Origin: an uncultured Lysobacterales bacterium
GTDB lineage: Bacteria > Pseudomonadota > Gammaproteobacteria > Xanthomonadales > Xanthomonadaceae
Direction of reading: 5' to 3'
DNA: 48,986 nt
Assembly: GCA_946886865.1 (NCBI GenBank)
Contig: CAMPJI010000011.1
Location: 1 to 48,986, forward strand
Every line of letters begins with the position of its first letter. Positions within the stretch are counted from its first letter, which is position 1. A program made the translations under genes and the position numbers. Positions 1-9,948 of the stretch are shown here, piece after piece. The notes below the pieces were generated by a model, which saw nothing but the letters and a program-made list of their open reading frames with translations, was not told the DNA's origin and made no database searches.

Positions 1-81
1 GGGCATGGGACCGGGGTCGGGGCGCAGGCCCGCATTGTCGCCGAAAGCCGGCGCCGTTCCGACCCGCGCAATGGCCACCCA

Positions 82-236
82 TGTAGGAGCGGTTTCCGCC
101 GCGAAGTTCGTTGTAGGAGCGACGTAAGTCGCGACCGTCAGCCCTTCGAGGCGGGGTGGTCGCGACTTACGTCGCTCCTACATAAGGGTGCCTATTGATT
201 CCGGTGGCGGGGATCGCGGCTGAAGCCGCTCCTGCA
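82..236. repeat. Cluster of GTAG-headed REP-like palindromes
   Basis: Three related units lie downstream of lpxA. A single unit starting GTAGGAGCGG is at 82-105. A perfect 24-base inverted pair (GTAGGAGCGACGT and its complement) is at 113-136 and 158-181. A third unit of the GTAGGAGCGGCTTCAGCCGC type, inverted and ending CTCCTGC, is at about 213-235. The same families recur near 21.4, 29.0, 33.7 and 34.8 kb. They resemble the GTAG (SMAG-type) REP elements of Stenotrophomonas, which RAYT transposases are thought to spread. Nothing else is visible in bases 1-250 except an ATG on the minus strand at base 6, preceded by GACAAT, which could be the start of the next gene (lpxB would be expected). 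That gene is outside the window. Confidence 0.85.
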
Positions 237-250
237 GGGGCAATGCGGGA

Positions 251-1042
251 TCAGCGCAGCAGCGGGCGCTCGCCGCTTTCGATGAAGGCCAGCAGCGCGC
301 GCACGTCATCGCTTTCACCGGCCAGTTCGGCCAGTTTGACGCGCGCGTCGTCCAGCGAGGCGCCGGACATGTACACCGCGCGGTAGGCGCGCTTGATCGC
401 GCCGATGCGCGCGCTGTCGAAACCGCGGCGCTTGAGGCCTTCACTGTTGATGCCGCGCGGCCGGCCGTAGCCGTCCTGCGCCACCATCAGGAACGGCGGC
501 ACGTCGCCGTTGACGAACGCGCCCATGCCGATGAAGGCGTGGTCGCCGATCCGGCAGAACTGGTGGATGCCGGCAAAGCCGCTGAGGATGACGTGGTCGC
601 CGACGGTGACGTGGCCGGCCAGGGTGGCGTTGTTGGAGAACACGCAGTGGCTGCCGACGACGCAGTCGTGGGCCACGTGGGTGTAGGCCAGCAGCCAGTT
701 GTCGTGGCCGATGCGCGTGATGCCGCCGCCGCTGCCGGTGCCGCGGTTGACCGTGACGAACTCGCGGAAGGTGTTGCGGTCGCCGATCTCGAGTTCGGCG
801 CGCTCGCCGGCGAATTTCTTGTCCTGCGGGTCGCCGCCGATCGCGCAATGCCCGTGGAAGGCGTTGTCGCGGCCGATGCGGGTCGGCCCCTTGACGCTGC
901 AGTGCGGCCCGAAGGTCGTGCCTTCGCCGACCTCGACCCCGTCGCCGATGTGGCAGAACGCACCCACCCGCACGCCCGGCGCCAGCCGTGCGCCCGCTTC
1001 GACCACCGCGCTGGGATGGATGTCGGGTGCGGCCGCGCCCAC
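251..1042 (-). CDS. lpxA: UDP-N-acetylglucosamine acyltransferase LpxA
   Basis: First committed cytoplasmic enzyme of lipid A synthesis: it transfers a 3-hydroxyacyl chain from ACP to UDP-GlcNAc. The 263-residue product matches the usual length of about 262. It shows the left-handed beta-helix hexapeptide pattern ([20 protein letters not shown] onward), the conserved core NRGT and HVAHDC with the catalytic His, and the family C-terminal helical part. The start is a GTG at 1042, two bases after the fabZ stop; the longer frame upstream only reads through fabZ out of frame. It follows lpxD and fabZ in the classical order. lpxB is not seen within the 250 bases downstream. The call is secure; only the GTG start is inferred. 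Confidence 0.96.
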   Translation of the reverse strand: MGAAAPDIHPSAVVEAGARLAPGVRVGAFCHIGDGVEVGEGTTFGPHCSVKGPTRIGRDNAFHGHCAIGGDPQDKKFAGERAELEIGDRNTFREFVTVNRGTGSGGGITRIGHDNWLLAYTHVAHDCVVGSHCVFSNNATLAGHVTVGDHVILSGFAGIHQFCRIGDHAFIGMGAFVNGDVPPFLMVAQDGYGRPRGINSEGLKRRGFDSARIGAIKRAYRAVYMSGASLDDARVKLAELAGESDDVRALLAFIESGERPLLR

Positions 1043-1044
1043 GG

Positions 1045-1500
1045 TCAGGCCTTGACCTCGGCGCAGAGGATCTCCGCGCAGGCGGCCTGCTCGCCGTCGA
1101 CGCGGGCGATCCCGCTGTACATCGCCATGTTGCGGATGACGCGCTTGAGCGTGACTTCCAGTTCCAGCCGGTCGCCCGGGACGACCATGCGCGAGAACTT
1201 CGCGCCGTCGATCTTGACCAGGTAGAACAGCTTGCCCTCGGTGCCGGACTGGTGGCTGAGCTGGGTCAGCAGGCCGCCAGCCTGGGCCAGCGCCTCCACC
1301 ACCAGCACGCCCGGCATCACCGGGTTGCCGGGAAAGTGGCCGTTGAAGAAGGGCTCGTTGCAGGTGACGTTCTTGTAGGCCAGCACGCGCTTGTGCGCCT
1401 CGAACTCGACCACGCGGTCGACCAGCAGGAACGGGTACCGGTGCGGCAGCAGGGCCTGGATCGCGGTGACGTCGAGGGGCAGTGTCGGGGTCGAGCTCAT
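1045..1500 (-). CDS. fabZ: 3-hydroxyacyl-ACP dehydratase FabZ
   Basis: Dehydrates 3-hydroxyacyl-ACP in type II fatty acid synthesis and competes with LpxA/LpxD for the same hydroxyacyl-ACP pool. The 151-residue hot-dog protein carries [14 protein letters not shown] near the N-terminus, then [20 protein letters not shown] with the catalytic His and Glu. Three consecutive ATG codons overlap the lpxD stop (1506, 1503, 1500). The third is preferred because AAGGA lies about six bases before it. It sits between lpxD and lpxA with almost no spacing, so translational coupling is likely. Confidence 0.97.
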   Translation of the reverse strand: MSSTPTLPLDVTAIQALLPHRYPFLLVDRVVEFEAHKRVLAYKNVTCNEPFFNGHFPGNPVMPGVLVVEALAQAGGLLTQLSHQSGTEGKLFYLVKIDGAKFSRMVVPGDRLELEVTLKRVIRNMAMYSGIARVDGEQAACAEILCAEVKA

Positions 1501-1502
1501 CA

Positions 1503-2519
1503 TCATTCCTTGTCGGCGGCATTGACGCGCCGTGCCAGCGCGTCGAGCTGCTTGAAGCGGGCGGCGCTCTTGCGCCAGCTGCGATTGTCCATCAGCGGCG
1601 TGCCCGAGGAGTATTCGCCGGGCTCGCGGATGGAGTGGGTGACCAGACTCATCGCGGTGACGACGACGCGGTCGCAGATTTCCAGGTGGCCGAGCACCCC
1701 GGCGGCGCCGCCGATCAGGCAATGCCGGCCGATGCGCGCGCTGCCGGCCACCGCCGAGCACCCGGCCATGGCGGTGTGCGCACCGATGCGGACGTTGTGG
1801 CCGATCTGGATCTGGTTGTCGAGGCGGACGTCGTCCTCCAGGACCGTGTCCTCGATGGCGCCGCGGTCGATGGTGGTGTTGGCGCCGATCTCGCAGTCGT
1901 CGCCGATGACGACGCCGCCCAGCTGCGGCACCTTGATCCAGTGCCCGCCCTCCATCGCCAGGCCGAAGCCGTCGGCGCCCAGCACGGCGCCGGGGTGGAT
2001 GCGCACGCGCTGGCCCAGACGGACGCGCGTGACGAGGGTGACGCGGGCGATGAGTTCGCTGCCGGCCCCGACGATGCAGTCCTCGCCGATCACGCAGCCC
2101 GGCCCGACGACCGCGCCGGCTTCGATCCGGCTGCGCGCACCCACGGTCACGAACGGGCCCACGCTGGCGTCGGCATCCACGTGGGCATCCTCGGCCACCA
2201 CGGCGGACGCGTGGACGCCCGGCGTCACGCCGGCGCGCGGTTCGAACAGCGCGGCGATCTTCGCGAATGCCACGTAGGGGTCGCGCGCGATCAGCGCGGT
2301 GCCGGCATGGCCGTCGGCGTCGTCCTCGCGCATGACCACGATGCCGGCGCGGCTGTCGGCCAGCTGCGCGCGATATTTCGGGTTGGCGAGGAATGCAAGG
2401 CGGTCCGGTGACGCCCCTGCGAGCGTACCCACGCCAGACACGACGCGGGTGCCGTCGCCGTGCAGGCCGAGCCCGAATCGCTCGGCCAGCGCGGCGGCGG
2501 TGTGTGTCGCAGGTCGCAT
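1503..2519 (-). CDS. lpxD: UDP-3-O-(3-hydroxyacyl)glucosamine N-acyltransferase LpxD
   Basis: Third step of lipid A synthesis: it adds the N-linked 3-hydroxyacyl chain. The 338-residue product has an N-terminal uridine-binding part ([13 protein letters not shown]), a long hexapeptide beta-helix ([22 protein letters not shown]), the catalytic His region ([12 protein letters not shown]) and a C-terminal helix ([13 protein letters not shown]). The ATG at 2519 is chosen because it follows the bamA stop by 25 bases; an in-frame ATG at 2558 would overlap bamA. In E. coli skp lies between bamA and lpxD; here there is no room for it. Confidence 0.96.
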   Translation of the reverse strand: MRPATHTAAALAERFGLGLHGDGTRVVSGVGTLAGASPDRLAFLANPKYRAQLADSRAGIVVMREDDADGHAGTALIARDPYVAFAKIAALFEPRAGVTPGVHASAVVAEDAHVDADASVGPFVTVGARSRIEAGAVVGPGCVIGEDCIVGAGSELIARVTLVTRVRLGQRVRIHPGAVLGADGFGLAMEGGHWIKVPQLGGVVIGDDCEIGANTTIDRGAIEDTVLEDDVRLDNQIQIGHNVRIGAHTAMAGCSAVAGSARIGRHCLIGGAAGVLGHLEICDRVVVTAMSLVTHSIREPGEYSSGTPLMDNRSWRKSAARFKQLDALARRVNAADKE

Positions 2520-2544
2520 CAGCGCGGGCGGCCGGCGGCCGCCG

Positions 2545-5076
2545 TCAGAACTGCCCACCGAAGGTGAACTGCAGGCGCTCGATGTCGTCGCCGTCTTCCT
2601 TCTTGATCGGCAAGGCGTAACTGATCGAGATAGGACCCATCGGCGAGCGCCACATCAGCGCCACGCCGGTGGACGCGCGCAGCTCGCCGGCATCGAAGTT
2701 GTCGACCCCGTCGAATACGTTGCCGAAGTCGACGAACGCCGACACGCGCGCGGCCGGCGTGTCGAGCAGGGTCGGGAAGTACATCTCCAGCGAGCCGACC
2801 GTCTTGAGCGAGCCACCCACCGGCTGGGTGAAGTTGCTGCCTTCGAACGGCGCGGCGCGCGGGCCGAGCGTGTTGTCGGTGAAGCCACGCACTGATCGGG
2901 CGCCGCCGGCATAGAAATTCTCGAAGAACGGCAATCCGTCTGCGGTAACCGTCTTGATGTAGTCAGGCGAGCTGGTCTCGCACGGCTCGGTGGGGTCGGG
3001 CCCGGGGACCAGCACCGGCGGTGTGTCCTCATCACCGTCGGTATCCTGCAGCGACGCCGGGGTGAAGCAGATATTGCGCACGAATTCGTCGCCATAACTG
3101 TCGCCATACCCCAGCTCGGCTCGCGTGTTGAGCACCAGATGGCGCGAAAGCGGCCAGAACTTGGAAAAGCTGTAGTTCAGCTTGAAGTACTCGACCGTCG
3201 AGCCCGGCAGGGTCGATTCCAGCCAGACCCGCTGGGACGTGCCGGCGGTCGGCGTCAAAGCATTGTTGAGCGTATTGCGCGCCCAGCCCACCTCGCCGCG
3301 CCAGGCATGGAAGGTGCGTTGGCCAACGGCATCGATGTAGTCGACGATCGATTCCGGCGTCGAACCGCGGAAGGCGAAGATCTGGTTGCTGTCGATGCCG
3401 AACAGTGCGGTGATGGTGTCGGTCTCGGTGATCGGAATGCCGAGCACCGTCTGCCCTGCACCGCTGGTGCTGGAATAGCGGGCCGTATTGAAGTCCGAGT
3501 TGTCGAACTCGCGCCACCACAGGTTGTAGCCCAGCGACACCCCGCTGTCGGTGAAGTACGGATTGATGAAGGAGAAGTCGTAACGCTGCAGGTAGTCGTT
3601 GCGCTGGGCCTGAACCGAGATGCGGTTGCCGCTGCCCAGGAAGTTGCTCTGCGAAAGCTGGATCTGCGTGGTCAGGCCCGTCAATTGCGAGAAGCCAAGG
3701 CCGAATACGAAGCTGCCGGACGTGGTTTCCTTGACGTTGTAGACCACGTCGACCTGGTCGTTGGTGCCGGCCACCGGCTGGCTCTCAACGTCCACGCTCT
3801 CGAAGTAGCCCAGGCCCTGCAGGCGGATCTTGGAGCGGTCGATAGCGGCCTGCGAGTACCACGCGCCCTCGAACTGGCGCATCTCGCGGCGCAGCACCTC
3901 GTCGCTGGTGCGGGTGTTGCCCTTGAATACTATGCGGCGCACATTCACGCGCGGCCCGGGCACCACCTGCATGTTGATGGCCACGGTCTTGTCTTCGCGG
4001 TTGACGTCCGGGATCGGGTTCACCTGCGCGAACGCGTAGCCCACGTTGCCGAGGGTGGCGACGATCGAATCGGAGCTGACCTCCATCAGTCGGCGCGAGA
4101 AGGTCTGGTCGGGCTTGATTACGACCAGCCGCTCGATCTGCTCCTTCGGGAGGATGGTGTCGCCGCTGACCTGCACATCCGAGACGGTATAGGGCTCGCC
4201 TTCGGTCACGCCGGCGGTGATGAACATGTCCTGCTTGTCGGGGCTGATCGACACCTGGGTGGAGTCGACGCTGAAGTCGACATAGCCGCGGTCCAGATAA
4301 TAGGAGTTGAGCTTTTCCAGGTCGCCCGCGAGCTTTTCGCGCGAGTACTGGTCATCGCGGCGGTACCAGCTGAACCAGTTGCTCTCGGCCGACTCCCACC
4401 CTTCGAGGATTTCGTCCTGGCCGTAGGTTTCGTTGCCGATCAGGTTGATGTGGCGGATCTTGGCCGCATCGCCTTCGTCGATGGCAATGGTGATATCGAC
4501 GCGGTTGCGCTCCAATCGCGAGACGGTCGGCGTGACCTCGACGTTGTACTTGCCGCGGTTGTTGTACTGGCGGGTCAGCTCCTGGGTGACGCGGTCCAGG
4601 GCGAGGCGGTCGAAGGTGTTGCCCTCGGTCAGGCCGATCTCGTTGAGGCCGACCTGCAGGTCCTCGGTCTTGATGTCCTTGTTGCCGGTCAGCGTCAGCT
4701 TGTTGATCGCCGGGCGCTCGGTGACGGTGACCACCAGGATGTTGCCCTGGCGACCGATCTGGACGTCTTCGAAAAAGCCGGTGGCATACAGCGCACGCAC
4801 GGCCTCGCCAGCGCGGGCGCGGTCGACGGTGTCGCCGCGTTCGATCGGCAGGTAGGTGAACACGGTGCCGGCGGCGATGCGCTGCAGGCCGTCGACGCGG
4901 ATGTCGCTGGCGGTGAAGGCATCGGGCGCGGACGTGACGAACGGCTGCGGGGTCGCCGGCGCGGCAAAGGGGTCGGTCGCTGATGGCACACCGGTCTGCG
5001 CCGTTGCGGGCAATGCCGGCGCCAGGGCCGTGGCGAGGGCAAGGGCAAGCAGGCGGCGGGAAGGCAGTCGCGTCAT
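2545..5076 (-). CDS. bamA: Outer membrane protein assembly factor BamA
   Basis: Central subunit of the BAM complex that folds beta-barrel proteins into the outer membrane. The 843-residue precursor has a signal peptide (LLALALATALAPALPATAQ), five POTRA domains over roughly residues 55-450, and a 16-strand Omp85 barrel. The diagnostic VRGF motif (SVRGFTDNTLGP) and a C-terminal Phe (FTFGGQF) are present. Just before FFENFYAGG the barrel carries an acidic, Pro-rich loop (DTDGDEDTPP and following) flanked by two Cys residues, which looks like a lineage-specific extracellular insertion. Upstream rseP is 58 bases away. The assignment is firm. Confidence 0.97.
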   Translation of the reverse strand: MTRLPSRRLLALALATALAPALPATAQTGVPSATDPFAAPATPQPFVTSAPDAFTASDIRVDGLQRIAAGTVFTYLPIERGDTVDRARAGEAVRALYATGFFEDVQIGRQGNILVVTVTERPAINKLTLTGNKDIKTEDLQVGLNEIGLTEGNTFDRLALDRVTQELTRQYNNRGKYNVEVTPTVSRLERNRVDITIAIDEGDAAKIRHINLIGNETYGQDEILEGWESAESNWFSWYRRDDQYSREKLAGDLEKLNSYYLDRGYVDFSVDSTQVSISPDKQDMFITAGVTEGEPYTVSDVQVSGDTILPKEQIERLVVIKPDQTFSRRLMEVSSDSIVATLGNVGYAFAQVNPIPDVNREDKTVAINMQVVPGPRVNVRRIVFKGNTRTSDEVLRREMRQFEGAWYSQAAIDRSKIRLQGLGYFESVDVESQPVAGTNDQVDVVYNVKETTSGSFVFGLGFSQLTGLTTQIQLSQSNFLGSGNRISVQAQRNDYLQRYDFSFINPYFTDSGVSLGYNLWWREFDNSDFNTARYSSTSGAGQTVLGIPITETDTITALFGIDSNQIFAFRGSTPESIVDYIDAVGQRTFHAWRGEVGWARNTLNNALTPTAGTSQRVWLESTLPGSTVEYFKLNYSFSKFWPLSRHLVLNTRAELGYGDSYGDEFVRNICFTPASLQDTDGDEDTPPVLVPGPDPTEPCETSSPDYIKTVTADGLPFFENFYAGGARSVRGFTDNTLGPRAAPFEGSNFTQPVGGSLKTVGSLEMYFPTLLDTPAARVSAFVDFGNVFDGVDNFDAGELRASTGVALMWRSPMGPISISYALPIKKEDGDDIERLQFTFGGQF

Positions 5077-5134
5077 CAGGGGGTCCGGTTGGGGAACGTG
5101 GTCGCCGCGGAAGGCGAAGGCAGGGCAGGCGGCA

Positions 5135-6496
5135 TCAGCGCACCAGGTTGTTCACGATGTCGTTGTAGAACGCCAAGCCCATCAGGCCTGCGATCAGCGC
5201 CAGGCCGACATACTGCCCGGCGGCCATCACGCGATCGCTGACCGGGCTGCCTTTGACCAGCTCGATAAGGTAATACAGCAGGTGACCGCCGTCCAAGATC
5301 GGGATCGGCAGGAGGTTCAGGATGCCCAGGCTGAGCGACAGCAGGGCCAGCAGGGAGAGGTACCAGGCTACGCCCTGGTCGGCGTAGGCGTTGGCGGCGC
5401 GGGCGATGGTGACCGGCCCGGCGACGGTGTTCTCGACCGCGACCCGGCCTGTGAAGGCGCGGCCGATCATGTCCAGCAGCTCGCCGGCCTGGTGCAGGCC
5501 CTCGTTGACCGCGGCCGGCACCGCTTCGAGCGGCCCATGGCGCAGGAGCGCATCCTTTGCGGGCATCGCCGGCTGCGCCGAGGCGATGCCCAGCGCCCAG
5601 TAATCCACGCCGGCGTCGTCCTGCATCCGGCGCGGCAGGATTTCGAGCGCCAGTCGGTCGCCACCGCGCTCGACCTCGACCATTACCGGCTGTCCGCGCT
5701 CGCCGACGGCCTGCGCCAGCGGGCCGATGTCGTTCCAGCCGGTGACGGGGGCGCCGTCGAACGCGGTGATCCGATCGCCCTCCATCAGCACGCCGGCCGC
5801 GGCGGAATCCGGCACCACCCGTCCGACCACGGCGGGCACCTCCAGATGGCGCGGCGACAGGCCGATCGCCTCGATCGCGCGGCGCTCGTCGAATGCGGCG
5901 GGCAGGCGGTCCAGCGGCAGGGTGACGGTGCGTTCGTCGCCGGCCGCGTCGCGGAGCGACACCGGGACCCGGGCCCGGTCCAGCGCCGCCGGCAGCAGCG
6001 CCATCTGCACCTCGCTCCAGGTCGGGGTGGCGCGCTCACCGACCGCCAGCACCGTGTCGCCGCGCTTCAGGCCGGCCTCGGCGGCAATGTCATCGACCTG
6101 GCCCAGCACCGGCGCGTAATCGGGGCGGCCGATGACGAACATCGCCCACAGCAGGGCCACGCAGAGCAGCAGGTTGGCGATGGGCCCGGCGGCCACGATC
6201 GCGATGCGGCGGAACACGGATTGGCGGTTGAACGCGTGCGCAGCCTCGCCCGGCGCGACATCGCCCTCGCGCTCGTCGAGCATCTTGACGTAGCCGCCCA
6301 GCGGGATCGCGGCAATGGCGTACTCGGTGCCGTCGCGGCCGCGGCGCATCCAAAGCGGCTTGCCGAAGCCCACCGAGAAGCGCAGGACCCTGACCCCGCA
6401 GCGCCGGGCCACCCAGTAATGGCCGAATTCGTGGAATGTCACCAGCACGCCGAGGCTGACGATCAGCCACCAGATGGAGCCGAGCAGTTCACCCAT
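5135..6496 (-). CDS. rseP: RIP zinc metalloprotease RseP
   Basis: Site-2 intramembrane protease that makes the second cut in anti-sigma RseA during the sigma-E envelope stress response and also clears signal peptides. The 453-residue protein has HEFGH at residues 22-26 in the first membrane segment, two PDZ domains in the periplasmic part (around VLGQVDDIAAEAGLKRGD and VVPDSAAAGVLMEGD), and the second zinc-ligand motif ILDGGH in a late membrane segment. Length and topology match the E. coli protein (450 residues). It stands between dxr and bamA as in many gammaproteobacteria. Confidence 0.96.
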   Translation of the reverse strand: MGELLGSIWWLIVSLGVLVTFHEFGHYWVARRCGVRVLRFSVGFGKPLWMRRGRDGTEYAIAAIPLGGYVKMLDEREGDVAPGEAAHAFNRQSVFRRIAIVAAGPIANLLLCVALLWAMFVIGRPDYAPVLGQVDDIAAEAGLKRGDTVLAVGERATPTWSEVQMALLPAALDRARVPVSLRDAAGDERTVTLPLDRLPAAFDERRAIEAIGLSPRHLEVPAVVGRVVPDSAAAGVLMEGDRITAFDGAPVTGWNDIGPLAQAVGERGQPVMVEVERGGDRLALEILPRRMQDDAGVDYWALGIASAQPAMPAKDALLRHGPLEAVPAAVNEGLHQAGELLDMIGRAFTGRVAVENTVAGPVTIARAANAYADQGVAWYLSLLALLSLSLGILNLLPIPILDGGHLLYYLIELVKGSPVSDRVMAAGQYVGLALIAGLMGLAFYNDIVNNLVR

Positions 6497-6532
6497 GGCA
6501 CGACTCCGAAGCGCGCGGGCTTGTGGAATGCG

Positions 6533-7711
6533 TCATGCGGCGGGGCTCATCCGGGCGATCTCGTGTTCCACGTATCGGCGGGCGGCGGCGTCGGCCTCGT
6601 GCAGGCCGTCGAGCGAGCCGGCCGCGCCGGCGGGCGTGCCGGACAGGGCGGCTTCAACCAACCGGGGGATCGCAAGGAAACCCACCCGCCGCTGAAGAAA
6701 GGCTGAAACCGCCACTTCGTTGGCGGCGTTGAGCACCGCCGGGGCCGTGCCGCCGGCCTCCAGGGCATCGAACGCCAGGCGCAGGCACGGGAATGCCTTT
6801 AGGTCGGGCGCCTCGAATTCCAGCGCGCCGCCCTGCGCCAGCAGGTCCAGTCCGGCGACACCGGAGTCCAGCCGCTCAGGCCAGCCGAACCCCACCGCCA
6901 GCGCGGTGCGCATGTCGGGCAGCCCCAGCTGGGCCAGCGTGGAGCCGTCGCGGAACGCGACCAGCGAGTGCACCAGGCTCTGCGGGTGCACCAGCACGTC
7001 GATGCGCGCGCGCTCCACGTCGAACAGGTGGTGCGCCTCGATGACCTCCAGGCCCTTGTTCATCAGGGTGGCGGAGTCGACCGAGATCTTCGGGCCCATG
7101 GACCATTTGGGATGGGCGACCGCCTGTTCGGGCGTCACCGTCTCGAGGGCATCGCGTCGCCAGCCGCGGAACGGGCCACCCGAGGCTGTCAGCGTGATGC
7201 GGGCCAGTCCGTCGCGGGCGGCGGCGTCGGGCAGGCACTGGAAGATCGCGTTGTGCTCGCTGTCGATCGGCACGATGGTCGCGCCGCCGTCCCGCGCGGC
7301 GTGCATCAGGAGTTCACCGGCCAACACCAGCGATTCCTTGTTGGCCAGCAGCAGCCGCTTGCCGGCGCGGGCTGCCGCGAGCGTGGACGGCAGGCCCGCA
7401 GCGCCGACGATGGCCGCCACGACGGTGTCGCAGTCGTCGCCTGCAGCCAGCGCGCAGATCGCGTCGGCGCCGGCGTGGGCCTCAGTGTCCAATCCGGCCT
7501 CGCGCAGGCCGTCGCGCAAAGCGATGTAACCGGCTTCGTCGGCAATCACCGCATGGCGGGGGCGGTGCGTGCGGCACAGCGCCAGCAGCGCGTCGACGTT
7601 GCTGCCCGCCGCGAGCACGGTGGCGCGCAGTCGATCCGGGTGGCGTGCGATGACATCCAGTGCCGAAGCACCGATCGAACCGGTCGCACCGAGGACGGCA
7701 ATCGCGCGCAT
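6533..7711 (-). CDS. dxr: 1-deoxy-D-xylulose 5-phosphate reductoisomerase
   Basis: Second enzyme of the MEP isoprenoid pathway: it converts DXP to MEP with NADPH and a divalent metal, and is the target of fosmidomycin. The 392-residue product has the N-terminal Rossmann motif [15 protein letters not shown], the conserved LLANKESLV stretch, the metal-binding PIDSEHNAI, and the substrate loop region with ASGGPFRGW and [20 protein letters not shown]. The length is typical (about 398). It is 16 bases downstream of cdsA and 36 before rseP, consistent with one transcription unit. Confidence 0.97.
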   Translation of the reverse strand: MRAIAVLGATGSIGASALDVIARHPDRLRATVLAAGSNVDALLALCRTHRPRHAVIADEAGYIALRDGLREAGLDTEAHAGADAICALAAGDDCDTVVAAIVGAAGLPSTLAAARAGKRLLLANKESLVLAGELLMHAARDGGATIVPIDSEHNAIFQCLPDAAARDGLARITLTASGGPFRGWRRDALETVTPEQAVAHPKWSMGPKISVDSATLMNKGLEVIEAHHLFDVERARIDVLVHPQSLVHSLVAFRDGSTLAQLGLPDMRTALAVGFGWPERLDSGVAGLDLLAQGGALEFEAPDLKAFPCLRLAFDALEAGGTAPAVLNAANEVAVSAFLQRRVGFLAIPRLVEAALSGTPAGAAGSLDGLHEADAAARRYVEHEIARMSPAA

Positions 7712-7727
7712 TACCTGGCCTGCGACA

Positions 7728-8564
7728 TCAGAAACCCGCGACGGCCTTGCCGAGCGCGAACACCGGCAGCGCGGCCAGCACCCCGTCGATGCGGTCCAGG
7801 ATGCCGCCGTGGCCCGGGATCAGGTGCCCGGAATCCTTCACCCCGGCGTGGCGCTTGAGCAGGCTCTCGAACAGGTCGCCCACCACCGATGCCAGGGCCG
7901 CGGCCATCGAAACCACCGCCACCCACACCAGTTGCCCGGGCTCGGCGTTGGCCAGCAGGCCGACCAGCACGCCGGTGATGGTGCCGGCGATGACGCCGCC
8001 GGCCATGCCTTCGATCGTCTTGTTGGGGCTGATGTTGGGCGCCAGCTTGCGGCGGCCCAGCTTTCGGCCGGTGAAGTAGGCGCCGGTATCGGCGGCCCAG
8101 ACCACGCCCAGGGCGGCCAGCAGCCAGTAGTGGCCGTCCGGCACTTCGGCATGGATCCACGCCAGCGCGCACCACGCGGGCACCACGGCCAGCGTGCCGG
8201 CGGCGAGCTTGAACACGCGCGCGTGGGTGTCATGGTCGCTGGCGAAGCGCGGGCGGCCCAGCCACAGCAGCGCGACCAGCCACCAGACCACGCCGATGAG
8301 CGTCGCCACCTGCAGCAGCACCAGGCTGAAGCCCGACGGCCCGCGCGAGCCCCACACGATCGCCACCATCATGGCGAGGTTGGCCACCAGCAGCACCGTG
8401 CGCGCCAGCGTGTCCTCGATCTCGGCCAGCTCCAGCCACTCCCACAGGCCGGCCAGGAACAGCAGCGCGGCCATCATCACCATCCATTCGGTGGGCAGGA
8501 ACAGGATGCCGAGGATGGCCGCCGGGGCCATGATCAGGGCGGCAAGGACACGGGTTCGGGTCAT
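7728..8564 (-). CDS. cdsA: Phosphatidate cytidylyltransferase CdsA
   Basis: Makes CDP-diacylglycerol from phosphatidate and CTP at the inner membrane, the branch point for all phospholipids. The 278-residue protein has about eight hydrophobic segments. The CdsA signature near the C-terminus is present ([20 protein letters not shown] followed by [12 protein letters not shown]). The start at 8564 ([10 protein letters not shown]) overlaps the uppS stop in an ATGA junction; the longer frame upstream is the shadow of uppS. Coupled translation with uppS is expected. Confidence 0.96.
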   Translation of the reverse strand: MTRTRVLAALIMAPAAILGILFLPTEWMVMMAALLFLAGLWEWLELAEIEDTLARTVLLVANLAMMVAIVWGSRGPSGFSLVLLQVATLIGVVWWLVALLWLGRPRFASDHDTHARVFKLAAGTLAVVPAWCALAWIHAEVPDGHYWLLAALGVVWAADTGAYFTGRKLGRRKLAPNISPNKTIEGMAGGVIAGTITGVLVGLLANAEPGQLVWVAVVSMAAALASVVGDLFESLLKRHAGVKDSGHLIPGHGGILDRIDGVLAALPVFALGKAVAGF

Positions 8565-9340
8565 TCGGAAGTCTCTTCGGGTCGGCCGGCCACCTGCGCG
8601 CCGGTCAGGCCGTAGCGGCGCTCGCGCGAGGCGAAATCGTCCAGCGCGCGCTGCAGGGTGGCTGCATCGAGCTCGGGCCACAAGGCATCGGTGAACCACA
8701 ATTCGGTGTAGGCCAGCTGCCACAGCAGGAAATTGCTGATGCGCTGCTCGCCGCCGGTGCGGATGAACAGGTCGGGCGGCGGCAGGTCGGCCAGGCAGAC
8801 CCGCGAACCCAGCATCGCTTCGTCGATGGCATCGGGGTCGAGCCGGCCGGCCGCCACGTCACGCGCGAGCGAACGGGCCGCCTGCGCGATGTCCCAATGG
8901 CCGCCGTAGCTCGCCGCGATGCTCAACTGCAGGCGCGTGTTGCCGCCGGTGGTGGCCTCGGCCGCGGCCATGCGCTGCACCAGCGCCGGGCCGAAGCGAT
9001 CGCGCTGGCCGATGAAGCGCACGCGGACGCCGCGGCGGTGCAGCTCCTCCACCTCGCGGTCCAGCGCATTGAGGAACAGCTTCATCAGCGCGCCGACCTC
9101 GTCCTCCGGCCGGCCCCAGTTCTCGCTGGAGAAGGCGAACAGGGTCAGCGCGCCAATGCCGCGATCCAGGCAGAAGTCGATGCAGCTGTTGACCGCGCGC
9201 GCACCGGCCCGGTGGCCGATGGCGCGCGGGCGACGGCGCCGCTCCGCCCAGCGCCCGTTACCGTCCATGATGACGGCGACGTGGCGCGGGATGCGGGGCG
9301 CGGCGCCCGCGGCCGCAGGCGATGGGTCGGTGGCGGACAT
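8561..9340 (-). CDS. uppS: Undecaprenyl diphosphate synthase UppS
   Basis: cis-Prenyltransferase that extends farnesyl-PP with isopentenyl-PP to C55-PP, the lipid carrier for peptidoglycan and O-antigen. The 259-residue product carries VAVIMDGNGRWA with the essential Asp at residue 26, the family motif FAFSSENWGRP, and PDLFIRTGGEQRISNFLLWQ with the conserved Arg residues. The ATG at 9340 fits the family length; the upstream extension is out-of-frame frr. It is 17 bases after frr and overlaps cdsA by four bases. Confidence 0.97.
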   Translation of the reverse strand: MSATDPSPAAAGAAPRIPRHVAVIMDGNGRWAERRRRPRAIGHRAGARAVNSCIDFCLDRGIGALTLFAFSSENWGRPEDEVGALMKLFLNALDREVEELHRRGVRVRFIGQRDRFGPALVQRMAAAEATTGGNTRLQLSIAASYGGHWDIAQAARSLARDVAAGRLDPDAIDEAMLGSRVCLADLPPPDLFIRTGGEQRISNFLLWQLAYTELWFTDALWPELDAATLQRALDDFASRERRYGLTGAQVAGRPEETSE

Positions 9341-9357
9341 GAGCCGTGTCGGACCCC

Positions 9358-9915
9358 TCAGACCGCCAGCAGTTCCTGCTCCTTGGCCTTGACGACCTCG
9401 TCCACGTCCTTGATGGCCGAATCGGTCAGCTTCTGGATCTCGTCCTCGGTGCGGCGCACGTCGTCCTCGGTGATCTGCTTGTCCTTCAGCAGCTCCTTCA
9501 CCTGGTGGTTGGCGTCGCGGCGGATGTTGCGGATGGCGACCTTCGCGTCCTCGCCACCGGCGTGCACGTGCTTGGACAGCTCCTTGCGGCGCTCCTCGGT
9601 CAGGGCGGGCAGGTTGATGCGGATCACCGTGCCGGCCGTGTTCGGGGTCAGGCCCAGGTCGGAGGCCAGGATCGCCTTCTCGACCGCCGACACCATCTGC
9701 TTCTCCCACGGGGTGATCGTGAGCGAACGCGCGTCGGTGACCGCCACGCTGGCGACCTGCGACAGCGGCATGTCCGAGCCGTAGTAGTTGACCTTCAGGT
9801 GCTCGACCAGCGCGGTGGAGGCACGGCCCGTACGGACCTTGGTCAGGTCGTGGCGGAACGCCTCGACGCTCTTGGCCATGCGCGTCTGGGCATCTTTCTT
9901 GATCTCGTTGAGCAT
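9358..9915 (-). CDS. frr: Ribosome recycling factor
   Basis: With EF-G it splits post-termination ribosomes. The 185-residue protein is full length and highly conserved: KVRTGRAS in the three-helix bundle, [16 protein letters not shown] in the beta-domain, [16 protein letters not shown], and the C-terminal coiled coil. A perfect TATAAT box on the minus strand at 9954-9949 places a transcript start about 27 bases upstream, so frr appears to have its own promoter although the preceding gene runs in the same direction. Confidence 0.97.
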   Translation of the reverse strand: MLNEIKKDAQTRMAKSVEAFRHDLTKVRTGRASTALVEHLKVNYYGSDMPLSQVASVAVTDARSLTITPWEKQMVSAVEKAILASDLGLTPNTAGTVIRINLPALTEERRKELSKHVHAGGEDAKVAIRNIRRDANHQVKELLKDKQITEDDVRRTEDEIQKLTDSAIKDVDEVVKAKEQELLAV

Positions 9916-9948
9916 CGCCGGCTCCGGTCCAATGACGGTAATCGCGGG

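Noticed and set aside
251..1522. A 423-codon frame suggesting a FabZ-LpxA fusion
   Set aside because: The upstream half reads fabZ in the wrong frame. The correct fabZ frame ends two bases before a GTG that fits LpxA exactly.
3139..4983. A 614-codon frame antisense to bamA
   Set aside because: An antisense shadow in GC-rich DNA; bamA on the other strand has full family motifs.
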